Part shown: positions 1-13,300 of the stretch, piece by piece | Layout of the letters: the number at the start of each line of letters is the position of its first letter | How positions within the stretch are numbered: position 1 is the first letter of the stretch | Origin: Pycnopodia helianthoides | Taxonomy: Eukaryota; Echinodermata; Asteroidea; Forcipulatida; Asteriidae | Length of the DNA: 64,000 nucleotides | NCBI GenBank assembly: GCA_032158295.1 | Contig: CM063264.1 | Coordinates: 12,587,920-12,651,919, forward strand | Reading direction: 5' to 3' | Program-made: the position numbers and the translations under genes | The notes under the pieces: model-generated | Databases searched by the model: none | Told to the model about the DNA's origin: nothing | Seen by the model: only the letters and a program-made list of their open reading frames with translations

Positions 1-96
1 CAGACTGTGCCGCGGTTGCCGGTGAGCCACATTGTTGATTCTCTGTATGGTTGAGATTGACTCCTGCACGTACGGTTACGCCAGTGAAACGGTCTT
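1..96 (-). CDS. Gene 1 exon 7: lectin domain 2, part C (cut by window edge)
   Basis: The first 96 nt of a 240-nt type-C exon; the rest lies left of the window. It encodes [14 protein letters not shown] and then a QQCGSPATAAQS segment, and matches 30540-30635 of gene 2 closely. The acceptor is ttttgacaaaacag, phase 1. Confidence 0.82.
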
Positions 97-1296
97 CTGT
101 TTTGACAAATCGACGAAATTTGTTTATTGTCCTTAGGTTTGAAGATAAGTTGGAGTAAGTTATGTCACGGTTCCCTATGAGATGCACTGGCTGTGTTTAG
201 GTTATTAGCGCCACCGTCAAATAGCATGGTGTTTTGGGGTTTTATAAGTTTTTTTTTAACTTGTTAAATGAGGTTTGTATTAAGGGGACACACCGGCTTA
301 CTGTTTACCTAATTTAGTGATGTGGAATCACATACAATAATTTTAGATGGTTGTTGTAAAAAAAAATCATCCAAATGTCACGTAATTAACAAAAAATGCG
401 AAAAAACAAAACGCGGTCAAAGGTCAGCGTAAACGCTTTTTCAGCCGTTGCAACTGTCAAGTTTACGTGACATTGTTGTAAGTAGACCGGTGCGCGTATT
501 TTTTTTCACAGGAGAGATGAGGCCACTTTACATAAATAGGCGTGTTTTCTACCGGAATCAGTCTTAGCGCTTGCGCACTTTGCACACTTCGCCATGCATC
601 GTGAAAAAGGTTCGACGTGAAGTACAAACTAGGCTGAGGACATCATTTGTTTGGTGACTGTTTAAAGGTATTGTACAGGGCCTTTAAATGGTGCACCATT
701 GTGCAAATGAACATTATGGTGGTCATTTTGTGGACAGAGGAATTTTGCAGGACTATGAAAAGGGGGTTATACAATTTTTGAGAAGGGTCGATATTTATCT
801 GGGAAAAAAGTGGAACATCTTAAGCCCCAAACCCTTGCTTAAGTTAATACCGTTTAAGGCCAAACGGCAAATGTAGGTCTTAAACTATATAGGAGGAAAA
901 AAGAACATGAAGGATTAGCAGGAAGCAAATCGGAAAGCTTGGAGGACTCACATTTATTTGCCTTGCCCTATGCATGGAGCAATAATAGCTCCGTGCTCTA
1001 TGTAACATGGAAGGAGGCATGGAGCTAGTATTATAGTGTCAGGACGCAGGAAAATGCGAGAAGTATAGGACAGTTGCTCAAATATCAAATACCCCGTCAA
1101 ATGCGCCAGTTTCCAAGGTTACATTTTTTACGGAATGGTCAGTTTGGCAAAATCCAGTCATTCCGAACGGTGTATTGACATATCCACAGTGGCCCTCGAC
1201 CGCTTTTGTCGGGATTGACCCAGAATCTGCAACTGGTTTCAATGTGGATTCTGCCCTTAGGTTCTAATTCAAATAATGTTGCCAACGCTTCATCAC

Positions 1297-1347
<51 letters not shown>

Positions 1348-4300
1348 ATTAATTAATTTTTTTAACATGTAGCTTTACTCAGTTGGATGGGTTTCTCTAT
1401 ATTCTGGCTAAAAAAAGCTAATGCATGGGGTCTATTTTGTAGCCCAAATAGCCCAACGAAGCCGGTGTGTCCCTTTAATTTGTACACACAACACCCGATG
1501 CCAAACTGAATGGTCCGCTACCGTAAATAAACTGTTTTGTCATAGCTCTGCTAATGAACATTCTTCAATCATGACTCAGTTTACAATAATAAACAGTTTT
1601 TTTTGATGGTTGATGTTACATTATAGAATAGTTTCATTTACCACAGCAATCCGCTCTGGGCGTAACATTGACTCTGCCAATGCAGTGTTCGTCACCCAAG
1701 TCCAATAGCCACCATGGATTATTTTCCCAATCTGAGTGAAAAACATGTATGAATATTGACATCAGAAAGACGATCTCAAAATAACTTTAAAATAACTTTA
1801 TCTTGGAAATAGTGACTATGCAATTGTAAAATTAGTAGCAATGGTGTGGACATTTATTCGGCCAGAGTGAAAATGGAAAGTGTGTGTGTGTGTGTGTACA
1901 CACAGAAGGGCATATGTGGGGTCCTGACAACAATGGAACAATGGACCCCACAAGGTCATTTCAATAGGAACAATTGGGCCCCACAAGGGAATTCTTCAGA
2001 AAAGGGAATAATAGAACAACAATAGCAGTACCCCACATTCCGGATCCGTAAGGATGTGTGTGTGTGTGTGTGTGTGTGTGTGGGGGGGGGGGGGTTAGAA
2101 GAAGTGGACTATTAAACGTTTAAGGTTTTTGTTTTGCAAGGAAAACCTTCACAAAACTTACATAATCGCGTTAAAATTGTGGTCAACACGTGCGAAGCTT
2201 TTTTCTTCTTCTGTCCCATCACAATCATAATGGCCTGGTTTAAAACTTTTTCTTTGTGTTCCAAAATATTAATGATTTCCACGCTATTTTGTTTCATTGG
2301 CTTGATGAGTTGCAACAGTTCGCCTACATATTTATCGAGAAGTTACACAGATATAAAATAAGGGCTTACTAGTTTTACTGTGCGTTTCCGGTTTCCCGTC
2401 AATGGCCATTGACGCCACGTATGGATCACCAGCATTTGTGCTCTGTGAAGTTGGCTGTCCAAGTAGAGATACGACTGAAAGAAAATGGGACTTGAGTTTA
2501 TCACGCTGAAAAAAAATATTCATGTGAAACTCCGGACTATTTTCCCCGCGTAGTATTGTACATGTAAGAGGTCTCTTTACCATTCTCGAGCAAGCAATAA
2601 ACCAGATATCGCTTCAAAACATACAGTGGATCACAATAAACAATCAAATTTTAAACAAAGAGGTAAATTATTTTGCCTCATATTTTGCCAGACACCATGT
2701 ATGTGACAGAAATTGATTTCGAATGGTTATAATAAAAAGGGTAAATGGGTAGGCCTAGATCAATCAAAAATTAAATGAATTTTCTGAATTCATTTTTTTT
2801 TAAAGGTAGTTCCCTTGGTAACAAATTTAAGATCAAACTTGAATTGAGGCTTATTTGATCTTTTTAAAAGCTCAGATACTTAAAAAAAAATCAGACATCG
2901 AGACAAAAGAACAACACATGTTGAATAGGCCTTACATATTGTTTTTTTGTGGGGTAGTGGTGGGTTTGGGGTAACCCACGTACATCACTTAATTGTGTAA
3001 AGGGAACAATTCTAAAAGGACATGTTACACCGTCTTAAACTACACCATGCTTGATATGGAAAAGAGGGTATCCCCCAATGTTCCAATGTTCCCAAAACAC
3101 AATTTTTCTATTGTACAGAAGCCCTTAAGTCCTCTAAAGGATTCCTGAAATTCCAAGCACACAATGAATACACAATAAGTGCGCGTGCACCATGCCCAAT
3201 ATCGAGGACCAAATGTCTGAAACAATTCACGAGCCCCGCCCTCCCCTCCCATAAAAAATAAATAAATAAATACGACAACAAAACAATACAAAAATAAAAT
3301 AATAATAAATAAATAAGTAATTATAGGAAAAAAAACCAACTTACTTTATGAAATGTGCATAGGTCAGTTGCATGGATGGAAATCAATTTAATCTTGTCAA
3401 TGCTAATTTAGAAAATACTTAGAATAAAGCAGATCTGGTACCTGAACCTGTCGTGTCTTTTACCATCACCTCAGCGATATGCAACTCAGCCCTTTGAACA
3501 AGTGGTCGAGATGGGTCGATATCCAAGCTGACATACTTGGCTGTCACTGATGGATTACAGTTGAATGTAATCACGGCACCATTTTGGGATTGTTCCACAG
3601 TGGCCGGCAAGCCACACCGTTGGTTGTCAGTGACAGTCGCATTGAGCCCTGCTCGAGCTACTGCGCCGAAGAATCGCGTTCCTATTATTCAAAAAGGTAA
3701 ACAAAACATTCATGGTCAAGAAAATTCATGCTGAGCACACATGAATCGCTCTTCTAATATAAAAAAGGAAATCAAACATTCATGTTAAAAACAAAAGTTA
3801 TATTTAGCACACATTACATTATGGAACAATTTATAATGACCGATAATACACAACAAAACATGTTTGATTAAAGAAGGTGATTTATGCGTTTTCTGTATTT
3901 TGGAATGATTTCTTGAACGGAATCACTCAAACTAATTTGACTATTTATCAAATTTCAACAAAATTACAGGGAGGAAAACTTCACATTTATGACCAAATAC
4001 AAAACACAAAATAAACTGCACGGTTCCAAGAAAAGACCCACAATAAAAAGTGAAATCAACACCACAGCAATGCCTCGGAAAACCAGCGTAAAAACCAATT
4101 TGTGTTGTCACGTAAATTTCGTCTCAACATGGTCTTGATGAATGAAGGTTGTTTATTTTTGTTGCTACGCATTGCCATTGTCTTGTTCGTAGTATGACAT
4201 CACAGTGCTGTTATTATGCGCTTAGGGGCTTTTCGTGAAACTCAAGATTTTTGCCCAGCATGACACTGACTAAAATTTGGTGTTCTTTTTACATTATGAA

Positions 4301-7300
4301 ACTATTTTTTATTGAGTTTTACTCAATTATATGTTATTATTTCACGCTCGTTTACCTTTATATAACAAACGAACAACAATGTTAATTTCGGTGTTATATT
4401 ATTATTTGTTTTTACTGGGGACCTTGCAGAAGGGTCGAAGCTTTTGTTTCATTGAAGGCTACTGCTCCTCGTGGCATGGTCAGTTCAGCATTAGAAAAAC
4501 ACCTACATGCATGTAAAATATCTCAGAATTACAACAAGATAATTACCACAACAGTCGGTTCTTATTGTAACGTTGATGCTGCCCACTGAGTATTCCGTCT
4601 CCAAATCAACCCTCCACCAAGGATGTGGATCAGATTTCCCTGTATTAAATACAAAATGATGTCGTTACAGATTGTAGTACGAATCATGAAAATGTTTGAC
4701 TTACATCGGGCCCTTTCGATACCAGGTCTAAGGCTCCGTCTATTGTTTAAAAACGTGCGTTTTCCGTACGGGGGCTTTAAACAGGCTGACGAAACCCAAA
4801 CCCAACCCCACGCCGTGGTTTTGAAAATGGCCAATGTAGCAGTCAATATTCAATTTTCATTGTCCACAGTGTCAAAAGAAACCAATGGGAAAAAAGAACA
4901 GGACAAAATCCAAACAAACAAACAAACAAACAAACAAACAAACAAACAAACAAACAAACACCCCAACACCCCCAACAAACAAACAAACACCCCCCCTTGG
5001 GGTGAATATATATATACATCGACCTGTTCTTTTCCTAATAATCCCTTCTCTCCACAGACTTGTTCTATAATTACCTCCCTTTCACATTGTTGTATATGTG
5101 ACTGTTCCCTATTGTTAGCTGCATCACACCCGATGCCTCGTGCCCTTTAACCATGTCCTTTCATGTTTCCCGCTTGGTCCAGTAATCCACCCTTTCACTG
5201 ACCATCCTTTTGTCCCCACCACATAACTCCGATTGGTTCTTAGCCACCCCACTGTTTGTAAACTAATAACTTTGATTGGCTATAATTTTCCCATCTCTTT
5301 CTGGATACCATCCCATTGTTCTTTGCCTCTCTTTTGCTATAAATGGATATGTTTTCGTTTGTGCTTGTTTATGCCTCTGACGAAGGTCCGGTTTGGATCG
5401 AAAGCTAAGGCCATCTACCCTACACATTTTATATATCACCGGTCATCAGGATTTTCCTGTCTGCAACTCAGCGGTTTTAACAGACCCCACCAGTCGTAGA
5501 CAGAAACTTAATTTTCTGTTGTGGTATCCCTTCGTGGTGATCCCTTTGAGTTGCTTGTTCTTTGCTTTTACTCGTTATTACCATATCCATTTTCTCCTTT
5601 CCCACTCCTCACCTGCTCGGTGATCCCGGAGCCGCCTATCTTCCCTCGGCTTCTTCTCGGGAAGATAGGCTGCTCCGGGGATCACCTCGGGTGACTAGTT
5701 TTACTACGCCACTCGAAGCAGTCAATATTTGTATACTATTACTAGTGACTCGACTGCCGCGCTATTGCAATCAATCTATCGGCCAGAAGAAGTGTGTGTA
5801 TCGGTTGCTTGCATGCTTTTGAATGAGATGAGTATCAACGTTGGTGGCGCACTTTTTGTCGTCGCGTCCACCCCCCCTGCTTATGACGTAATGTTCGTAA
5901 GTCGCCCTCGCAGGATGCAAGAATTTGTATTTTTTTTATACAGAGACACAGTGGGCCTATAAATAACGCATTGTCCTTATATTTTGTTGTTTTTCTTTTA
6001 CATAATAATCTGGAGAATAAATTTCCCGTATAGTTCAGCTACGTTGCCCAATTTCGACGACCCTTCACAAAAGTATTGCAATAATTTTGAAGCGCCATAA
6101 GGTATTTTAACAATTTACTTAGTCATCTTACCAGTTCTGAAGTAAGTTTGAATTTTGCCATCCACAGCCTCGTCTGCTTTATAATGTTCGTAACGGTAAG
6201 TGGTGCTCTGTGATGCTGACATTCCAATGACGGACAAATCTACAAAATTGGGAAAAGATTGTCATAAAGATGACGCAGTTTTGATATTTTGGAATTGACA
6301 TCACAACCTCTTTATCAACCGAAAATATTATTACCCCCCCCTGCGTGGCGCAGTGGCGCTTAAACAGCTTGAATTAAAGGAACACGTTGCCTTCAAATCT
6401 CATGAAATTTTACTGTTTGGAGGTGTTCCTTATATTTATTAAGAGTTGTTCTTGCAATAAAACACCTTTAATGTGTTATAATTAGTGAATGGTAATTTAA
6501 AAAAAAACAAAAATTGACCTCTGACCCCCGAGACATGTCCCGCGAAATGTATACGTTTTTCAAGCCGTCAATACGATCGTCGATGCAATAACAGTAACGG
6601 GTACCAGACCTTCTTACACCACACAACGCATCGGTGTATAGGTTGGCACCGCTAAAATCATACACTGCACGAGAACCCTGTCTTCGTGTCGTCTTCTGTA
6701 CTGCAGCATGCAGGGGGAGGTCTATGGGTGGTATGGCCGCGGGGTTTTGCTGCTGCTGGTACGGGGACTTTCTAATTAATTATTTAACGTATGTTTTTTC
6801 TTTCTTTTTTCATTCATTTATTAACTGGATATTTATTGGAATACAATAAACAGATGGTAATCGTAACATTTTTAATAAAATAATTGCTCAGTCGTAGTTC
6901 AACAGCTGCGACTGGAAATAAGACTAATAGAATTTGTCCGCCATTTATGGGAGTCAAAATCTTGACTCTCGTAAATGGCGGAGCGTTTTGTTTCGCGAAA
7001 GTTATCAAAAGCGAAGCATTTCTAAGGCACGTTTGTGTGGATCATTATATGCTACTTTTTAAACATCTTTCTGACCGTGCTCATTATACATCGAACGCTT
7101 TTTATAGCCCAACAGCGCCCAACAGCGCCCAACAGCGCCCAACAGCGCCCAACAGCGCCCAACAGCGCCCAACAGCGCCCAACAGCGCCCAACAGCGCCC
7201 AACAGCGCCCAACAGCGCCCAACAGCGCCCAACAGCGCCCAACAGCGCCCAACAGCGCCCAACAGCGCCCAACCCGAAGGCAACGTGTTCCTTTAAAACG

Positions 7301-10300
7301 GCAACAAGTGACTTTTATATCAAGTCATAAACCTAGATAGCCAAGTTAGTAGCCCCTCGACCTGCAACTGCCAAGCATCCAGAGATCAAATCCAAGTTTA
7401 CGGCAGTAGAGGGATCGCCTCAAAGGCAGGGTAAACTCTTGAGAAAAACAATCTCCTGTTTTTCAATCGATTACATATTTAACATGTTCATGAGGATCTT
7501 ATTGTCAGAATAAGATAAGCCGTCAAGGTAAAGCAAACAGCGCGCAGCCAGAATTGAATATATCGACTGCCAGAGGCGCTCATAATATATTTACATGACT
7601 GACAGTGCATCGTGTATCTGCCACTAAAGGTTGTTTTTTCGTTCACTAGGAACAAAGGTAGATAAACAATCAGAAAGATCAGACCTCGAAGTGAGCGTTT
7701 GTTCTGGGCCCATTTTCATAGAGCTGCAAAAAGCAGATTTGTGTTTCAGTGTAAAAATGTTGCCCAATTGTGACCTGGGTGTTTGTTTTCCAGCTTGAGT
7801 TATTTTGGATGACCTAGGCCCTGAAATGAAAGGTCCTATTTGCTGAGAGGTATAGGGACATTTTTCAAGATTGATGCTCGGACGTTTTGAAAATGACACC
7901 TGTGTAGGGGTGTTTCTACTTGGAGGGAGAACAACTCGACGGGCCCAGGGACTCCCCATATAAAATTGAGCAGAGAATAAAAGTTCAAGAGCCAATTAAT
8001 AATTTCCATTTCAAGTTAAAAGCTGTGAGACTTAAAGTATTTTTCGTGTATTTTTGAATATTTAGCATTTTGCACTGTGTGCTATGGGAGATTATTTGGT
8101 AGGGTGCACCCTGTATATCGATTACATATTTAACATGTTCATGATGATCTTATTGAAACGCAAGCGGTTGTCAGAGTAAGATAAGCCGTCAAGGTAAAGC
8201 AAACGGCGCACAGCCAGAATTGAATAGATCGACTGCCACGCGCTCATAATATCTTTACATGACTGACAGTGCATCGTTTATCTGCCAATTATTATAGGCT
8301 GTTTTTTCTTTCACTAGGAACAAAGGTAGATAAACAACCAGAAAGATCAGACCTCGAAGTGAGCGTTTGTTCTGGGCCCATTTTCATAGAGCTGCAAAAA
8401 GCACAAAAAGTACCTAAAAGCATAACAAACTTGTGTCGACCAGAATAAGGTTAGCAGCCAAAATGAAATGTCCAATGTGCAATCTGTGACTTGGACGTAT
8501 AAAGTGCTACAAATTGAGAAACAATTCGTCATAGAGACGTTATTTATATCATCAGAAGTTTACGGCATACGGGCACAAAGACTTTAAGGGGGAATCAAAT
8601 ATTAGGATGTTTCAGTATATATTCTGGAAGTGTTGAGATTTTACCGAACATAACACACGCTCTTGAGATTTCATTTATTGAAAAAAAGATTAATATAAAA
8701 AAGGCATGTCTTCAATTAAAAGGACAGAGATATCTATTGGGTCCCGCTAGATGAGTTAGTTTTAAATAGAGCGGTTTGTACACCTAAATATTTGGACTTG
8801 TAAGATATTACGTAGTCATAATGTCACTTCATCCCTGGTCTCTTCATTATGCAATGTTGACGAAGTGATGACGGTTTACACAATGAACACGTAACAAAAA
8901 ACTCGTAATGCAGATCAATGTAGGCCAAACGATGTCGTGTTTTTATGGCGTTTGTATTGCAAATTGGTGAACTCCCAAAACGCTTCACGTTTAAAACATT
9001 CAACTTCATTAAACATGCATTAAAATAGACAATCATAAAAACCTGACTTTATTTTAGGTTTTCAAGAAATTAAAATTATAGCCTGTTCTTAAGCCTACAG
9101 GCCTACACCCCAATCCTTCCATTTAAAATCACTTCTGCCAAGCATCCAGAGATCACATCCAAGTTTACGGCAGTAGAGGGATCGCCTCAAAGGCAGGGTA
9201 AACTCTTGAGAAAAACAATCTCCTGTTTTTCAGGGTGCACCCCACCAAATAGGAGAACGGAGCATCGAGCTCATTAATTTTTTGTAGGCTCTCAAAATAT
9301 TCTATATTAGACAGATTTGAGAGCCCCGAGAAAGTGTTTCAGTGTAAAAATGTTGCCCAATTGTGACCTGGGTGTTTGTTTTCCAGCTTGAGGTATTTTG
9401 GATGACCTAGGCCCTGAAATAAAAGGTCCTATTTGCTGAGAGGTGTAGGGACATTTTTCAAGATTGATGCTCGGACGTTTTGAAAATGACACCTGTGTAG
9501 GGTGTGTTTCTACTTGGAGGGAGAACAACTCGACGGGCCCAGGGACTCCCCATATAAAATTGAGCAGAGAATAAAAGTTCAAGAGCCAATTAATAATTTC
9601 CCTTTCAAGTTAAAAGCTGTGAGACTTAAAGTATTTTTCGTGTATTTTTGAATATTTAGCATTTTGCACTGTGTGCTATGGGAGATTGTTTGGTGGGGTG
9701 CACCCTGTATATCGATTACATATTTAACATGTTCATGATGATCTTATTGAAACGCAAGCGGTTGTCAGAGTAAGACAAGCCGCCAAGGTAAAGCAAACAG
9801 CGCACAGCCAGAATTGAATAGATCGACTGCCACGCGCTCATAATATCTTTACATGACTGACAGTGCATCGTTTATCTGCCAATCATTATAGGCTGTTTTG
9901 CGTTCACTAGGAACAAAGGTAGATAAACAAACAGAAAGATCAGACCTCGAAGTGAGCGTTTGTTCTGGGCCCATTTTCATAGAGCTGCAAAAAGCACAAA
10001 AAGTACCTAAAAGCATAACAAACTTGTGTCGACCAGAATAAGGTTAGCAGCCAAAATGAAATGTCCAATGTACAATCTGTGACTTGGACGTAAAGTGCTA
10101 CAAATTGAGAAACAATTCGTCATAGAGACGTTATTTATATCATCAGAAGTATACGGCATACGGGCACAAAGACATTTTGGGGGAATCAAATATTAGGATG
10201 TTTCAGTATATGTTCTGGAAGTGTTGAGATTTTACCGAACATAACGCACGCTCTTGAGATTTCATCCAATGAAAAAAAAATTAATATAAAAAAGGCATGT

Positions 10301-13300
10301 CTTCAATTAAAAGGACAGAGATATCTATTGGGTCCAGCTAGATGAGTTAATTTTAATAATGGCGGTTTGTACACCTAAATATTTGGACTTGTAAGATATT
10401 ATGTAGTCATAATATCACTTCATCCCTGGTCTCTGCATTATGCAATGTTGACGAAGTGATGACGGTTTACACAATGAACACGTGACAAAAAACTCGTGAT
10501 GCAGATCAATGTAGGCCAAACGATGTCGTGTTTTTATATCGTTTGTACTGCAAATTGGTGAACTCCCAAAACGCTTCACGTTTAAAACATTCAACTTCAT
10601 TAAACATGCATTAAAATAGACAATCATAAAAACCTGACTTTATTGTAGGTTTTCAAGAAATTAAAATTATAGCATGTTCTTAAGCCTACAGGCCTACACC
10701 CCAATCCTTCCATTTAAACACTTCCGCGTTCTTGGAGAGACCAAAGTGTGTTTCCATCGGAACGACCGTTTAAATTTACACACAAACACACAACCTCACG
10801 GATTGGTTTTGTGGGGAAGTTCTATATCTTTGAGGGAGCCAGTCAGAAGCCCTTGGACCTGTAACTGCCGCATATCCAGAGATTACATCCAAGTTTAATG
10901 CAGCAGAGGGATCGCCTCAAAGGCAGGGTAAACTTTGAGTAATTACTGCACAAGTCAATGAAATGAAAACAAAAACCTACTTGGTAGAGCGCACTGGATG
11001 GTTGTTGATATTATAAAAAATACTCTTAGCAACGACCCCCTTCGAAGTAATGTTGTTTTTGAGAAAGAGGAAAATTTTCATCCAAATTTGAATCTGATAA
11101 AGGCTTCGGGCGTGAAACTTTTTTTCAGGCATATGATAGAGTGTTTTTTCTTTCAAATTCGATGACCTGTTGAGCCAAAAAAATTGTCTGGTGTTTTATG
11201 CCTAATATTTGGATACACAAAGTGAGGATACTGGTCTTTGACAATTACCAAAAGTACACCCTGCCTTTAAGGTGTTGTAACTTTTTATTTCAAATATCAA
11301 GCAATAAACCACAAGGGAAACTGACCGGGAAAAACTTTGCATACTTTTGGGCTGAAGGAAGAAAATTGGACTAGTGCGGGACTAGAGCGTGTAGTGTTAT
11401 TATCCTGTATATTGTAACCAAGAAAAAGAGACCTTCAAAATCGTCATTTGCACAGCTGTTCCAAAACTTACAAATATATCGAATGAATACATGCAATCAC
11501 AAATATGACAGATGATAAGTCCATAAGTAGTTTTGGTACCTACCGCTAAAAGGACTTTATTTAAGTTCTTTGGGGAACAAGTACGACAATCGATAACAAA
11601 AATCATCTATCTTGAATGGGCTACCATCATTAATATGCATGGCTTATTCAGGAGTAAGTAAGTGTGCATGCGCGGGTGTCAATAGTTCGAGGAAAAAAGA
11701 TCTCGCAAGCGGGACTTGAACCTACGACCTCCGGATTAATGTACCGGCGCTCTACCAACTGAGCTATCTAGCCCTATGTTGGCGGTCTCCTTTTGAAATC
11801 AGTCAACTTTCAAGTATTTACAATCTGTAATCATACGGGCTTAATATGTATTGATCTTGTTCTGAAAGAGAGAGCGTTTAAAAAAAAACCTCATTGTTGT
11901 GAAAGTTTATCGAGAAAACATTGAAATGCCCCCCCCCCCCCATTCTATAAAAAAAAAAATATTGCCGTGAACCCATGGTGTGTCGTGGCAGAGCGGTCAA
12001 TCGCTCTGGACTCAATCTCTGGTGTTTCTGATGTGCAGAGTGTGGGTTCAAGTTCCACCTTTGACACTTGACATTAATTGCTTCGTAAAGCTGAAGGTGT
12101 TGTGTGTTTTTTATGCACGTAAAAGAGAAGGGATTTGCCCCGGTGTTTATGGCATAGTTGGCTTCCGCGCCTTGTAAACCGTAAGGTGCATACACAGGGG
12201 CGGATCCAGGATTTTTTTTAACCGGGGGGCAACCAGGATTTAAATTTAGAGGGTAAACAAAAATGGGTGGGGTCCAGGGGCCGGCCTTACGGCGCTCTGA
12301 GCCTTTGGCGTTCTGTGGGGTTAAAAATCAAGCCTCCATGTGCATAAAAAAGAGAAATAGACACACTTTTATAGGAAATCAGATTCATATAAATCTTCTA
12401 AATTTACTGGAAAATTTTCTGTAACATCGATAGTGGGGGTCCAGGGGTGAAGCCCTGGTGGGGGTCAAGGGAGCGAAGCCCCCGGAAGCCCTGAGCAAAT
12501 TGTTAAATAAATATATTTTTGAACATAACTCTGCATACCTGTGGTGAAACAAAATGGCCTTTGGGTTGTGAAAAAAATGCTACAAGAACCGCGTATTATT
12601 ATGAACTATTGTTCTATAGACTGTCATTCGAATTTATATAGCATTACAATTATTTAAACTTAAAGGTGTTATTTTTATTAGCGATGCAAAATCGGCAATC
12701 AATAGAGCAGAGGAAGCGCAACTAGAGATTTTTACAAAAAGCTGCTGCAACATTAAATGCTGCTTATGCAAGTATATATTATTACTTCTTGTCAGGCACA
12801 CAAAGTACTATAAAAAGGCTCCTAACAATTGTCACGTATTTCAGCTTGAGATAATGTTTTCTTGTTCCTATGCAGAATTTAACCTTCCTATTTTTGTGTT
12901 TACTTATGAATTGCAGAAAACATAATAAACTTCCCCGGTCATTATTTTCGAAAACAATTTTGCACATTAATTGCTTACGCCCTTACGCGTATTGGTGTGT
13001 TGTGGCCGAGCGGATAAGAGCACCGGATTCAAGCTCTGATGTTTCTGTTCAGCAGAGTGTGGGTTCGAGTCCCGGTCATGACACTTGTGTCCTTAAGCAA
13101 GACACTTAACCATTATTGCTTCGTCCTTCGGATGGGACGTAAAGCCGTTGGTCCCGTGTGTTGTGTAATGCACGTAAAAGAACCCAGTGCACTTATCAAA
13201 AAGAGAAGGGGTTCGTCCCGGTGTTCCTGGTTTGATTGGCTGCATATTGCGCCACAGCACCTTGTAAACCATTACATGGTGCTATGTAAAGGAATAGGTC

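Larger units (their letters stand above)
1..6110. repeat. Segmental duplication, unit 1, lectin body
   Basis: This stretch aligns collinearly with 30541-53995: bases 1-280 with 30541-30822, 1475-2930 with 30825-32075, 3060-3870 with 35315-35995 and 4147-6090 with 52765-53993. Exons and intron edges match. The differences are insertions in either copy plus scattered substitutions. Confidence 0.85.

Noticed and set aside
4623..5150. 175-codon plus-strand ORF
   Set aside because: It overlaps lectin exon B in antisense and runs through a (CAAA)n microsatellite encoding Lys-Gln-Thr-Asn repeats.
7111..7270. Possible CRISPR-like array
   Set aside because: The units are contiguous 10-mers without spacers, in a eukaryotic sequence.
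7035..7340. Several repetitive ORFs over the CAACAGCGCC array on both strands
   Set aside because: They are produced by a 10-bp repeat that is open in several frames, with no start context or homology.
11699..11775. Functional tRNA-Asn gene
   Set aside because: Position 33 is not U, the anticodon stem ends in a mismatch and the acceptor ends do not pair; a SINE head or relic is more likely.
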